Assembly: GCF_016428585.1 (NCBI RefSeq)
Contig: NZ_JAELVR010000002.1
Coordinates: 308,545 to 372,544 of the forward strand
Length of the DNA stretch: 64,000 nucleotides
Origin: Sedimentitalea arenosa
Lineage (GTDB): Bacteria > Pseudomonadota > Alphaproteobacteria > Rhodobacterales > Rhodobacteraceae
Direction of reading: 5' to 3'
The translations under genes were made by a program, and so were the position numbers. This document shows positions 8,101 through 17,663 of this stretch, piece after piece. The notes under the pieces were generated by a model that worked only from the letters and a program-made list of their open reading frames with translations, did no database searches and was not told the origin of the DNA. The stretch's first letter is position 1. Each line of letters starts with the position of its first letter.

Positions 8101-9333
8101 ATGACCAAACTCGATATCGATTTCGTGCGCGCGCAGTTCCCTGCGTTGTCCGAACCCTCCCTCGCGGGGCAGGCCTTTTTCGAGAATGCGGGTGGCTCTT
8201 TCACCTGCAAGCCCGTGATCGATCGGCTGACGCGCTTTTACACTCAACGCAAGGTACAGCCCTATGGGCCATACGAGGCCAGCCGTCTTGCCGGTGAAGA
8301 GATGGACGAGGCGCGGCGGCGCTTGGCCGGGCTACTCGGTGTCGAAACCGACGAGCTGAGCTTCGGTCCGAGCACGACGCAGAACACCTATGTGCTGGCG
8401 CAGGCCTTCGGTCAGTGGATGACACCCGGAGAAGCCATTATCGTGACCAATCAGGATCACGAGGCGAATTCCGGCCCCTGGCGGCGCCTGGCCGAGCGCG
8501 GCATCCAGATTCGCGAATGGCAGGTGAATTCCGAAACCGGGCATCTCGACCCTGAGGATCTCGAACGGTTGCTCGATGACTCGGTGCGACTGGTTTGCTT
8601 TCCACATTGTTCGAACGTGGTCGGCGAAATCAACCCGATCACCGAGATCACGGCGATGGCCCATGCGGCGGGTGCCTTCGTCTGCGTGGATGGGGTTTCC
8701 TACGCGCCGCACGGTTTTCCGGACGTCGGACAGCTTGGACCAGACATCTACCTGTTCTCGGCCTACAAGACGTATGGGCCGCACCAGGGGCTAATGGTCA
8801 TCCGGCGCGCGCTTGGCGAGATGCTTCCCAACCAGGCGCATTTCTTCAACGGCGACACACTCTACAAGCGGCTCACGCCTGCCGGGCCGGACCATGGGCA
8901 GATCGCCGCCAGTGCCGGCATGGCCGACTACATCGATGCGCTGTGCGACCATCACGGCGGACCGTCGGGATCGGCCAAGGCCTCTGATCGCGGACGCTTC
9001 GTGCATGATCTGATGCGCGCCCACGAACAGACGTTGTTGCAGCCGCTTCTGGATGCGGTCAGCGACCGGAATTCCGTTCGGCTGATCGGTCCCTCGGATG
9101 CGGCGGTTCGAGCGCCCACGGTCGCTTTGGCCTTGAACCGGGACGGCGCTGCCGCCGCGGCGGATCTCGTGCAGGACGGCATCATGGCCGGCGGCGGAGA
9201 CTTCTATGCGGTGCGTCCGCTGACCGCGATGGGGGTGGACCCCAAACGCGGCGTGTTGCGGCTGAGCTTCACGCATTACACGACCCGGTCAGAAATTGAT
9301 CAACTTATGAATGCATTAGACCGCGTTCTTTAA
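8101..9333 (+). CDS. Class V aminotransferase, cysteine desulfurase-like
   Basis: The 410-residue PLP enzyme has FFENAGGSFTCKPVID near the start, TNQDHEANSGPWRRLAERGI, and the PLP lysine region DIYLFSAYKTYGPHQGLM with the lysine after SAY. This is the cysteine-desulfurase-like (SufS/NifS-related) group; no conserved catalytic Cys loop is evident, so the substrate may be another amino acid. ATG 8101 is preferred to an upstream in-frame start that falls in the terminator region. It is not part of an isc or suf cluster. Confidence 0.85.
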   Translation: MTKLDIDFVRAQFPALSEPSLAGQAFFENAGGSFTCKPVIDRLTRFYTQRKVQPYGPYEASRLAGEEMDEARRRLAGLLGVETDELSFGPSTTQNTYVLAQAFGQWMTPGEAIIVTNQDHEANSGPWRRLAERGIQIREWQVNSETGHLDPEDLERLLDDSVRLVCFPHCSNVVGEINPITEITAMAHAAGAFVCVDGVSYAPHGFPDVGQLGPDIYLFSAYKTYGPHQGLMVIRRALGEMLPNQAHFFNGDTLYKRLTPAGPDHGQIAASAGMADYIDALCDHHGGPSGSAKASDRGRFVHDLMRAHEQTLLQPLLDAVSDRNSVRLIGPSDAAVRAPTVALALNRDGAAAAADLVQDGIMAGGGDFYAVRPLTAMGVDPKRGVLRLSFTHYTTRSEIDQLMNALDRVL

Positions 9334-9379
9334 TCCGATCCGGCATGTGCTGCGTATCGCAATAAACACGCGGGGGCAC

Positions 9380-10801
9380 ATGAGCAGTTCTTCACCCATT
9401 CTGGTATGGTTTCGGCGCGATCTTCGCCTCGGAGACCATCCGGCTCTGACCGCCGCCTGCGAAAGCGGGCGGCCTGTGATCCCGGTCTTCATTTTCGACA
9501 CCGTGGCCGAGCGATTGGGTGCAGCGCCGAAATGGCGGCTGGGCTTGGGAGTATCGTGTCTTGCGGAGCAGCTGAGCTCTGCCGGAAGTGCCTTGGTCCT
9601 GAGGCAGGGCGACGCTCTGGATCAGATACAGGCACTGGTGCGTGAAACGGGAGCCTGCGCCGTCTACTGGTCGCGGCTTTACGATCCGGACTCGGTTGAG
9701 CGCGATACCAAGGTGAAATCGGCTTTGAAGGACGCCGAAATCGAGGCGCGGTCCTTCGGCGGCCACTTGATGTTCGAGCCCTGGACGGTGGAGACCGGGG
9801 CAGGGAGCTACTACAAGGTTTTCAGCCCGATGTGGAAAGCCGTGAAGTCGCGCGATGTCGACACCCCGTTGAGTGCGCCCTCCCGGATTCCAGCGCCGGA
9901 TGCATGGCCAGCCAGTGACAATCTCGGTGATTGGGCGCTTGGAGCCGCGATGGATCGCGGGGCAGACGTGGTGCGCCCCCATGTGCGTCTTGGCGAGGCG
10001 GCGGCCCTGAATCGGCTCGATCATTTCATCGACGACCTGGTCGAGCGCTACGACGAGACCCGCGACATTCCGGGTGTCGACGGGACCTCTGGCCTGTCCG
10101 AAAACCTGAGTCTTGGCGAGATCAGTCCGCATCGCTGCTGGCATGCCGGGTTGCGCGCGCGCGAGGAAGGAAAGGCCGGCGCGGAGACCTTTCTGAAGGA
10201 ACTGGTCTGGCGCGAATTCGCCTATCACCTGATGCATCACACGCCACGCATCCTGACCGGCAATTGGCGACAGGAGTGGGATGCCTTTCCATGGAACGAG
10301 GATGCCCGCCTGTCCGAGGTCTGGGCCTGGAAAAAAGGGCGAACCGGCGTCCAGTTTGTCGACGCGGCGATGCGCGAGCTTTATGTGACAGGTCGGATGC
10401 ACAATCGCGGGCGAATGATCGTGGCGAGCTATCTGACGAAGCACCTGATGTGCCACTGGAAGATCGGGCTCGACTGGTTCGCGGACACGCTGATCGACTG
10501 GGATCCGGCGAGTAACGCGATGGGTTGGCAATGGGCCGCCGGGTCGGGGCCGGACGCGGCGCCTTATTTCCGCGTCTTCAACCCGGTCACCCAGCTGGAC
10601 AAGTTCGACCGTGACCGAAGCTATGTCCGTCGTTGGATCGCAGAGGGGCAGGGCAATCCGCCCGACAGCGCGCTGAGCTACTTTCAGGCGATGCCGCGCC
10701 ACTGGGCACTGTCGCCAGATGACGCCTACCCCGAGCCGATCGTCTCTGCGTCGGATGGGCGCAAGGCGGCACTCGACGCCTATGAAAACCGTGACTTCTG
10801 A
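9380..10801 (+). CDS. phrB: Deoxyribodipyrimidine photolyase
   Basis: The 473-residue protein starts ILVWFRRDLRLGDHPAL, the class I photolyase antenna domain, and continues with the FAD-binding half: FLKELVWREFAYHLMHH, GRMHNRGRMIVASYLTKHL and NAMGWQWAAGSGPDAAPYFR. It repairs UV-made cyclobutane pyrimidine dimers using light. The start follows a GGGGGC ribosome site; an in-frame start 11 codons earlier is less likely. The gene stands alone between the aminotransferase and cfa. Confidence 0.93.
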   Translation: MSSSSPILVWFRRDLRLGDHPALTAACESGRPVIPVFIFDTVAERLGAAPKWRLGLGVSCLAEQLSSAGSALVLRQGDALDQIQALVRETGACAVYWSRLYDPDSVERDTKVKSALKDAEIEARSFGGHLMFEPWTVETGAGSYYKVFSPMWKAVKSRDVDTPLSAPSRIPAPDAWPASDNLGDWALGAAMDRGADVVRPHVRLGEAAALNRLDHFIDDLVERYDETRDIPGVDGTSGLSENLSLGEISPHRCWHAGLRAREEGKAGAETFLKELVWREFAYHLMHHTPRILTGNWRQEWDAFPWNEDARLSEVWAWKKGRTGVQFVDAAMRELYVTGRMHNRGRMIVASYLTKHLMCHWKIGLDWFADTLIDWDPASNAMGWQWAAGSGPDAAPYFRVFNPVTQLDKFDRDRSYVRRWIAEGQGNPPDSALSYFQAMPRHWALSPDDAYPEPIVSASDGRKAALDAYENRDF

Positions 10802-10876
10802 GCGGCTTGCGACGTCGCGCTTGCGCGAATGGCCGAGTCGAATTAACTTTTTCTCAAACCGCACAGGGGAAAGCGG

Positions 10877-12085
10877 ATGATCCTGACATCGACGGACGGG
10901 CAGGAAAACCTGCCCCGGTATTTCACGCAGGTCATGGACATGCTCGAACGCATGGACTTCGGGCGGCTCGACATCAAGCTGGATGACGGGCGGGTGTTTC
11001 GCCGCGAGGGCGCCAACCCCGGACCGGTGGCCGAGCTGGAAATCCACAACAACGACCTTTTCGCGCGGTTGATCCGCGAAGGTGACCTTGGGTTCTGCGA
11101 CGCGTATCTCGACAACTGGTGGAGCACGCCGGACCTGCAGGCGTTCATGGATCTCGTGCATCTGGGCAACGAAACGATCTATGACGGCTTCCCGGGGATG
11201 AAGCTCGTCTGGGCCTATGAGCAACTCCGCTTCTGGCTGCAGCGCAACAACCGGAAGCAGGCGCGCAAGAACATTTCCTACCACTACGACCTTGGCAATG
11301 ACTTCTACAAGCTGTGGCTGGACGACACGATGACCTATTCCAGTGCCTTGTTCACAACCGGGCAGGAGAGTCTGGAAGCGGCACAGATCGCCAAATACGC
11401 GAGCATGGTCGATCAGATGGGCGCGAAGCCCGGCGACCATATTCTCGAGATCGGCTGTGGCTGGGGCGGCTTCGCCGAATACGCGGCCAAGGAACGCGGC
11501 TTGCGCGTGACAGGACTGACGATCAGCCAGGAGCAGTTCAACTACGCCGTGGATCGTATTGAAAAGGCAGGGCTAAGCGATCGGGTCGACTTCAAGCTGC
11601 AGGATTATCGCGACGAGACCGGGACCTATGACGGCATTGCCAGCATCGAGATGTTCGAAGCCGTAGGCGAAAAATACTGGCCGGTCTATTTCAACACGGT
11701 GCGTGACCGGCTGAAGCCCGGTGCGAACGCGACACTGCAGATCATTACCGTAGCCGACCGTCGATGGAAGGTTTACAAGCGGGGCGTGGACTTCATCCAG
11801 AAGTACATATTTCCCGGCGGCATGCTTCCCGCGCCGTCAGTGCTGCGCGACCAGATCGAGAAAGCCGGTTTGGGTGTCGCGCGCTCGGTCGAGTTCGGAG
11901 CAAGCTATGATCTGACGCTCAGACGCTGGCACGAGACCTTCAATGACAAGTGGGATCAGATCGCCAAGCTGGGGTTCGACGACAGGTTCCGTCGTATGTG
12001 GAATTTCTACCTGACCTCCTGCGCGGCGGCCTTTGACAGTTCCAACGTTGACGTGACACAGATAACGGTATCGCGTCCCGCCTAG
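10877..12085 (+). CDS. cfa: Cyclopropane-fatty-acyl-phospholipid synthase
   Basis: The 402-residue protein has the SAM-binding motif ILEIGCGWGGFA (189-200), YHYDLGNDFYKLWLDDTMTY (135-154) and the FIQKYIFPGGMLP motif of the CFA synthase family. The enzyme adds a methylene bridge to double bonds of membrane lipids, a stress adaptation. It is followed within 16 bases by trgA, so it is probably the first gene of the tellurite and stress operon. Confidence 0.92.
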   Translation: MILTSTDGQENLPRYFTQVMDMLERMDFGRLDIKLDDGRVFRREGANPGPVAELEIHNNDLFARLIREGDLGFCDAYLDNWWSTPDLQAFMDLVHLGNETIYDGFPGMKLVWAYEQLRFWLQRNNRKQARKNISYHYDLGNDFYKLWLDDTMTYSSALFTTGQESLEAAQIAKYASMVDQMGAKPGDHILEIGCGWGGFAEYAAKERGLRVTGLTISQEQFNYAVDRIEKAGLSDRVDFKLQDYRDETGTYDGIASIEMFEAVGEKYWPVYFNTVRDRLKPGANATLQIITVADRRWKVYKRGVDFIQKYIFPGGMLPAPSVLRDQIEKAGLGVARSVEFGASYDLTLRRWHETFNDKWDQIAKLGFDDRFRRMWNFYLTSCAAAFDSSNVDVTQITVSRPA

Positions 12086-12101
12086 GAACTGAATCTGCCA
12101 C

Positions 12102-12542
12102 ATGCCCAATGCCGCCCGTCTTGTCGCCGCCGTCAGCTTGGCGCTGATCGCGTTCATTCTGTCCGGGCAGATCATGCCGCTGATGCCAGAAGGCACGGGC
12201 TTTGGCTATTTCACCTGGATCAACGTGGCGCTCGGCCTTCTTGTCGGGTGGATCGTCATGGGCAAACGCGCGGGACGGGGCACCACGCCGGGCATCAACA
12301 ACGGCCTGACCGGGGTCGCCGCTTTGATCTTCTGGGGCCTGTTCGTTCAGGGCTGCTACGAGATGTTCCGTCAGGCGACCCGGAACCGTTTTGACAGCCC
12401 GTTCGAGGCGGTTCTGGCCATTTTCGAGATCGCTGCGGAGTATGGCATGATGCTGCTGGTGCCGCCGATCATCGCCACGGTGCTGATCGGCGGAGTGCTG
12501 TCGGGGCTGGCCACGGAATTCGCTTGGCGTCGCTGGCGGTGA
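12102..12542 (+). CDS. trgA: TrgA-family membrane protein (tellurite resistance)
   Basis: The 146-residue protein has four predicted membrane segments (about 8-26, 35-50, 66-86 and 105-135). Its place directly before a trgB-like gene and cysK reproduces the Rhodobacter sphaeroides trgA-trgB-cysK locus, where these genes raise tellurite resistance. The biochemical role of TrgA is not known. The family call rests on sequence character and gene order together. Confidence 0.85.
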   Translation: MPNAARLVAAVSLALIAFILSGQIMPLMPEGTGFGYFTWINVALGLLVGWIVMGKRAGRGTTPGINNGLTGVAALIFWGLFVQGCYEMFRQATRNRFDSPFEAVLAIFEIAAEYGMMLLVPPIIATVLIGGVLSGLATEFAWRRWR

Positions 12543-12566
12543 TCGTGAAGAACCGGAAGCAAGCCA

Positions 12567-13685
12567 TTGACTGACCTGTTCTTTTTCGGAACCCTCCGAC
12601 ACGCGCCGTTGCTGTCCATCGTATTGGGGCGCGGTCCGGCGCAGATTGACATCACTCCGGCGGAACTGCCGGATCATGCGGTCCACTGGGTTCGGGATCA
12701 GCCCTTTCCGATCATAATCGCTGAGGCCGGCGCCTGCGCACAGGGCATGCTCGTGCGTGGGCTTTCGGGTGCGGACCTTGCCCGGCTTCGCTTCTACGAA
12801 GGTGGTTTCGGCTACGACCTTGTCCCTGTCACGGTGCGCACGGGCAACGGCAAGGTGTCGGCACAGATGTTCTTTGCCGAGGAGGAGAAATGGCCGGTTG
12901 GCGCGCTGTGGTCCCTGGCTGACTGGGCCGCGCGCTGGGGTGCTATCAGCGAAGAAGCCGCCCGCGAAGTCATGTCGTTGTTCGGGCGATGGTCTCCCCA
13001 AGATGTCGCCGTCCGGTTTGACGCCATTCGACGGCGTGCGGCAGCCCGCGTTGCCGCCCGGCAGGGGGCACCCGACCGCGATCGCGACCTTTCTCGCGAT
13101 GTCAGGGCCGGCGACCATCGCTTGCCCTACGCGAATTTCTTCGCGCTGGAAGAGGTCGATCTGAGCGTGCGGCAGCATGACGGCACGATGGGACCAAAGG
13201 TGAACCGTGCAGCCCTCGTGGTCGGGCAGGCAGCGGTGGTGCTGCCCTATGATCCGGCTCGGGATGAGGTTTTGCTGGTCGAACAGTTCCGCGCACCGGT
13301 GTACCTGGCAGGCGACCCCGCGCCCTGGGTCTGGGAGCCGGTCGCAGGGCTGCTCGATCCGGGCGAAGACGCGGAGACCGCCGCCCGGCGCGAAGCACAC
13401 GAGGAGGCCGGGATCGAGATCGACAGACTGGAGCCGGTGGCGCAGGTCTATTCCAGCACCGGCTCATCGACCGAGTTCCTGCATCTGTTCGTCGGCCTGA
13501 CCCAGTTGGACGGACCTGTCGCGGCGACCGGCGGGACCGATCTTGGCGAGGATATCAGGACCGCGATCCTGCCGTTCACGGAGCTCATCGATCGTGTGGA
13601 TGCCGGCCTTTACCGCGACATGCCGCTGGTCACGACCGCGCTCTGGCTGGCGCGGCATCGCGGCAGGCTGCGCAGCGCCTTGTAA
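12567..13685 (+). CDS. trgB: TrgB-like gamma-glutamylcyclotransferase/NUDIX fusion
   Basis: The 372-residue protein has two parts. The first 170 residues begin with DLFFFGTLRHAPLL, the gamma-glutamylcyclotransferase-like fold. The second part carries a full NUDIX box, GLLDPGEDAETAARREAHEE (about 261-280), of ADP-sugar pyrophosphatase type. The start is TTG, 24 bases after trgA. TrgB of Rhodobacter is part of the tellurite locus. A joint role in glutathione-derived and nucleotide-sugar turnover is suggested by the domains but not established. Confidence 0.85.
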   Translation: MTDLFFFGTLRHAPLLSIVLGRGPAQIDITPAELPDHAVHWVRDQPFPIIIAEAGACAQGMLVRGLSGADLARLRFYEGGFGYDLVPVTVRTGNGKVSAQMFFAEEEKWPVGALWSLADWAARWGAISEEAAREVMSLFGRWSPQDVAVRFDAIRRRAAARVAARQGAPDRDRDLSRDVRAGDHRLPYANFFALEEVDLSVRQHDGTMGPKVNRAALVVGQAAVVLPYDPARDEVLLVEQFRAPVYLAGDPAPWVWEPVAGLLDPGEDAETAARREAHEEAGIEIDRLEPVAQVYSSTGSSTEFLHLFVGLTQLDGPVAATGGTDLGEDIRTAILPFTELIDRVDAGLYRDMPLVTTALWLARHRGRLRSAL

Positions 13686-13763
13686 CGCGACCGTGTCCGG
13701 GATCGCTTGAGGTCGACACACAGCAACGCTACACCGGTGCCAAAGCGAAAGGATGGACCCGTG

Positions 13764-14798
13764 ATGCACATTGCCCGAGATCTGGCCGAGGCCGTCGGAA
13801 ACACGCCCTTGATCCGGTTGCGCCGCGCAAGTGAGGAAACCGGCTGCGAGATCCTTGGCAAGGCGGAATTCATGAACCCCGGGCAGTCCGTCAAGGACCG
13901 CGCCGCGCTGTTCATCATCCGGGACGCCATCGCGCGCGGCACCTTGAAACCGGGCGGAACGATCGTCGAAGGGACCGCTGGCAATACCGGAATCGGCCTT
14001 GCGCTGGTGGGCGCGTCGATGGGCTTCAAGACGGTGATCGTGATCCCCGAAACGCAAAGCGAGGAAAAGAAGGACATGCTTCGCCTCGCGGGTGCAGAGT
14101 TGGTTCAGGTGCCCGCCGCCCCCTACAAGAACCCCAACAACTATGTCCGCTACTCCGAACGCCTGGCCGAGGAACTGGGCCGGAGCGAACCCAACGGTGC
14201 GATCTGGGCCAACCAGTTCGACAACGTGGCGAACCGTCAGGCGCATGTCGAAACCACCGGACCCGAGATCTGGGAGCAGACCGGTGGCAATGTCGATGGG
14301 TTCACCTGCGCGGTTGGCTCCGGCGGGACGCTCGCCGGCGTGGCCGAGGTCTTGCAGCCCAAGGGCGTCAAGGTTGCCCTGACCGATCCGATGGGGTCGG
14401 GCCTCTACACGCTTTATCGTGATGGCGAAGCGGCAGCCGAGGGCAACTCGATCACCGAGGGGATAGGGCAGGGACGGATCACCGCCAATCTCGACGGGTT
14501 CACGCCCGATATGCTCTACCAGGTTCCCGACGAAGAAGCGCTGCCCGTGGTCTTCGATCTCCTCGAACACGAGGGACTCTGCCTTGGCGGCTCTTCGGGC
14601 ATCAACGTCGCGGGCGCCATGCGGATGGCGCGGGAAATGGGTCCCGGCCACACGATCGTGACAATCCTGTGTGACTATGGCACCCGCTACCAGTCCAAGC
14701 TGTTCAACCCTGACTTCCTGAAGGACCGGAACCTGCCGACACCGGCTTGGCTGACCCGAGCGCCGGCCAGCATTCCGGGCGTGTTCCAGGACGCATGA
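13764..14798 (+). CDS. cysK: Cysteine synthase (O-acetylserine sulfhydrylase)
   Basis: The 344-residue PLP enzyme has VGNTPLIRL, NPGQSVKDRAA with the PLP lysine at about residue 44, the phosphate/substrate loop GTAGNTGIGLA, and AVGSGGTLAGVAEVL. It makes cysteine from O-acetylserine and sulfide. ATG 13764 follows AAAGGATGG; upstream in-frame codons are less likely. As the third gene of the trg locus it probably supplies cysteine for thiol-dependent tellurite handling. Its stop overlaps the channel gene start (ATGA). Confidence 0.92.
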   Translation: MHIARDLAEAVGNTPLIRLRRASEETGCEILGKAEFMNPGQSVKDRAALFIIRDAIARGTLKPGGTIVEGTAGNTGIGLALVGASMGFKTVIVIPETQSEEKKDMLRLAGAELVQVPAAPYKNPNNYVRYSERLAEELGRSEPNGAIWANQFDNVANRQAHVETTGPEIWEQTGGNVDGFTCAVGSGGTLAGVAEVLQPKGVKVALTDPMGSGLYTLYRDGEAAAEGNSITEGIGQGRITANLDGFTPDMLYQVPDEEALPVVFDLLEHEGLCLGGSSGINVAGAMRMAREMGPGHTIVTILCDYGTRYQSKLFNPDFLKDRNLPTPAWLTRAPASIPGVFQDA

Positions 14799-17125
14799 TA
14801 TCCGTGCGAGCGCTCAGAACACTGTGTCTGGCCCTGCTGCTGGCAGTCTTCGCCGGCGCGTCCATCGCCCAGGTTTCGGATCCCGATCGTGACATCTATG
14901 CCGGCTGGCAAGAGCTGGCCGACGAAACCGAAAAGGCGCTGGACGAACCGACGGAGCCCAACGAGGTTCTAAGCGAGTATCGCAAGCAGATCGCCGCGTT
15001 CCGCGAGACCTTCGCGGAAGGGCGCGACAAGAATGCGGTTCGTATCAGGACGCTTGAGTCGCAACTCGAAGCGCTCGGTCCCAAGCCCGAGGAGGGCGAG
15101 GAACCCAAGGACATCGCCGACCTGCGGCAAACGCTGAACGCACAGCTTGACGAGTTGCGCGTGCCCCAGGTCGTGGCCGAAGAAGCGTTCAATCGCGCCA
15201 ATGGGTTGATCAGTGAAATCGACCGCGTGGTGCGCGAAAGACAGGCCTCGCAGCTCCTCGCGCGCGGCCCGTCTCCCCTGAATCCGACCCACTGGACCGA
15301 AGCGTTCCGCGAGTTCAAGACTGCCATCGTGGCCGACTTCCAAAACCTGCGCGAAGCGGCCCAGGCCCCACAAACAAACGATGTGCTTCACGATTCCTGG
15401 CCGCTTCTGCTCGTGCTGAGCGTTGTCGGTCTTTTGCTGATCGTCATGGGCGCGCACTGGTCCGAGCGGCTCGGCAACTACCTGCGCCGGCTCGGTGGCA
15501 GCAGGCACGGGGTTTGGAGCTTCGTCGTCTCTCTCGCCCGGATCATCCTGCCGTATTTCGGGGTCGTCCTGATCTGCGTAGGTTTGTTGCTGACCGGGCT
15601 GGGCGAGCGGGGCGCGGCCTTGATAAGCGCCATTCCGCGATGGAGCTTCATCTACCTTTTCTTCCGCTGGTTGGGGTTGCAGGTCACGGCCGAAGGCACC
15701 TTCGACAAGCTGGAGTTCAGGAAGCCCTATCACCGCACGGAGACACGGCTGATGGTCGGGCTGCTGGGCGTCATGATCGTCGCGCAGGACGCGATCTCGA
15801 TGTTTCAGCAGGCCGTTCCCCTGTCGGATGCGACGCGTGCGATCATCGGGTTTCCTCCGATCCTGATCTCGGCACTGGTTCTGCTCCGGATCCAGCGCAT
15901 CAGTATTATCCAACGCCAGCTGGTGGCGGAAGAGGACGAAGATCCCGCAAACACCTCGGGTTCCTCAAGGTTGCTGGCGGGACTCAGGCGGGTCATCACA
16001 CTGATGGCGCTGACCGCACCGGTGCTCGCCGTGTTCGGCTATTTCAACGCCGCCGAGGCGATCATCTACCCGGCGATCCTGACCTTGGCCCTGATCTCCG
16101 CCTTTGCGATTCTCCAGCGCTTCTTTGGCAATGTTTACGGCTGGCTGTCGGGCAAGGGAGAAGCCGCGCAGGACTCGTTGTTCACCGTTCTGGTCGGGTT
16201 CGGCCTGTCGCTGGTGGCCTTGCCGATCCTGGCCCTGATCTGGGGGGCGCGGGCGGTCGATCTGGTAGAGGTCTGGGAGCGGTTCGTCGCCGGCTTCACC
16301 GTCGGTGGCGTGCAGATATCGCCGGTCAGTTTCCTGACATTCGTCGTCATTTTCGCGGTCGGGTATTCGCTGACAAAACTGGTGCAAGGTGCGCTGCGCA
16401 CGAACCTGTTGCCGAAGACCAGCATAGATGCGGGGGGGCAAAACGCGATCGTGTCCTTCGCGGGCTATCTCGGCGTCTTTCTTGCCGCGCTCATCGCGAT
16501 CACCGGCGCCGGTTTCGACCTGTCCTCTCTCGCGATCGTCGCGGGTGCGCTGTCGGTCGGCATCGGTTTCGGGTTGCAGACCATCGTGTCGAACTTCGTG
16601 AGTGGGATCATCCTGCTGATCGAACGCCCGATCTCCAAGGGCGACTGGATCGAGGTCGGCGGTCTGATGGGCTATGTGCGCGATATCTCGGTGCGATCGA
16701 CCCGGATTGAGACCTTCGATCGGACGGACGTGATCGTTCCGAACTCGGACCTGATCAGCGGAACGGTTACCAACTACACCCGCGGAAACACCGTGGGACG
16801 CGTGATCGTGCCTGTCGGTGTGGCCTACGGAACCGACACGCGCCGCGTCGAGAAGATCCTGCAGCAGATCGCCAATGCTCACCCGATGGTTCTGGCCAAC
16901 CCTGCGCCGGCAGTCGTGTTCCAGGGCTTCGGAGCGGATTCCCTCGACTTCGAGATCCGCGCGATCCTGCGCGACGTGAACTGGGTGCTGTCGGTCAAGT
17001 CTGACATGAACCACGAAATCGCCAAACGTTTCACCGAGGAAGAGATCGAGATCCCCTTCGCCCAGAGGGACGTCTGGTTGCGCAACCCCGAGGTCCTGAA
17101 CCCACCGAAACCGGACCCCGCCTAG
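14795..17125 (+). CDS. MscS-type mechanosensitive channel with DUF3772 periplasmic domain
   Basis: About 776 residues: a signal peptide (first ~25), a coiled-coil-rich periplasmic part (about 30-205) of DUF3772 type, some ten membrane segments (about 210-590) and the MscS core. The pore helix and beta domain show GALSVGIGFGLQTIVSNFVS and ERPISKGDWIEVGGLMGYV. Such channels release solutes during osmotic downshift. The start overlaps the cysK stop, so this is the last gene of the operon before the tRNA. Confidence 0.9.
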   Translation: MISVRALRTLCLALLLAVFAGASIAQVSDPDRDIYAGWQELADETEKALDEPTEPNEVLSEYRKQIAAFRETFAEGRDKNAVRIRTLESQLEALGPKPEEGEEPKDIADLRQTLNAQLDELRVPQVVAEEAFNRANGLISEIDRVVRERQASQLLARGPSPLNPTHWTEAFREFKTAIVADFQNLREAAQAPQTNDVLHDSWPLLLVLSVVGLLLIVMGAHWSERLGNYLRRLGGSRHGVWSFVVSLARIILPYFGVVLICVGLLLTGLGERGAALISAIPRWSFIYLFFRWLGLQVTAEGTFDKLEFRKPYHRTETRLMVGLLGVMIVAQDAISMFQQAVPLSDATRAIIGFPPILISALVLLRIQRISIIQRQLVAEEDEDPANTSGSSRLLAGLRRVITLMALTAPVLAVFGYFNAAEAIIYPAILTLALISAFAILQRFFGNVYGWLSGKGEAAQDSLFTVLVGFGLSLVALPILALIWGARAVDLVEVWERFVAGFTVGGVQISPVSFLTFVVIFAVGYSLTKLVQGALRTNLLPKTSIDAGGQNAIVSFAGYLGVFLAALIAITGAGFDLSSLAIVAGALSVGIGFGLQTIVSNFVSGIILLIERPISKGDWIEVGGLMGYVRDISVRSTRIETFDRTDVIVPNSDLISGTVTNYTRGNTVGRVIVPVGVAYGTDTRRVEKILQQIANAHPMVLANPAPAVVFQGFGADSLDFEIRAILRDVNWVLSVKSDMNHEIAKRFTEEEIEIPFAQRDVWLRNPEVLNPPKPDPA

Positions 17126-17210
17126 CCTTGCAGGTCTCCTGGGGCGTGGCGTATTCAAGGCGTTTTTCCGGCTTGCAATACACGCACCGATCCGGCAAAC
17201 ACCCCAACGT

Positions 17211-17300
17211 GGAGAGGTGGCCGAGTGGTCGAAGGCGCACGCCTGGAAAGTGTGTAGGCGGGAAACCGTCTCCAGGGTTCGAATCCCTGTCTCTCCGCCA
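17211..17300 (+). tRNA. tRNA-Ser(GGA)
   Basis: A 90-base class II tRNA with encoded CCA: acceptor GGAGAGG pairs with the 3' end before CCA, the anticodon stem CACGC/GTGTG frames the loop CTGGAAA (anticodon GGA), and a long variable arm and T-arm GGTTCGAATCC are present. Its last bases, CTCCGCCA plus C, recur at 28823-28831 and 60772-60780, marking it as the target of the downstream elements. Confidence 0.97.
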
Positions 17301-17468
17301 CCGACAATCGTCTCTATTTCCCATGTCCAGACTGTGCCGAATTTCGGCGTGATTTCCGTCGGTTGCGCGGTGGGGTCGCGGTCGGAGACGCACCTTTCTG
17401 CTCAGGTCCCGGGTCAAATTGGCGGGAGTCTCAGGTGGCCTGGAACGGAGGTCCGGTTTCGGGTGCGT

Positions 17469-17658
17469 TTCCCTGTTTCGGGTCGATTTACAGGGAATTT
17501 TCGCGAATTGCAGAGAATTCGATCGTTGCGTCCTCTGTTTATGCGCGTGATATCAATGCCTTGCGGTCGAATTCCCTGGGCGGGGGAACAGGGAATTTTC
17601 TGACCGGAACAGGGAATGTTTTCGGCTGAACAGGGAAGGGTTCCGAAAGATCAGGGAA
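17469..17658. repeat. CAGGGAA array with 21-bp spacing (copy 1)
   Basis: CAGGGAA begins at 17589, 17610, 17631 and 17652, exactly 21 bases apart. A further copy is at 17491, a variant CAGAGAA at 17511, and an inverted TTCCCTG at 17469. The array lies between the tRNA end and the recombinase stop, with the last unit just beyond the stop. Two helical turns per unit suggest protein binding on one face of the DNA, possibly the recombinase or an accessory factor. The rest of 17301-17663 has no gene. Confidence 0.75.
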
Positions 17659-17663
17659 GTGGC

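Noticed and set aside
17217..17603. Open frame running through tRNA-Ser and the repeat array
   Set aside because: It reads a tRNA gene as protein and continues through the non-coding repeats; no ribosome site.
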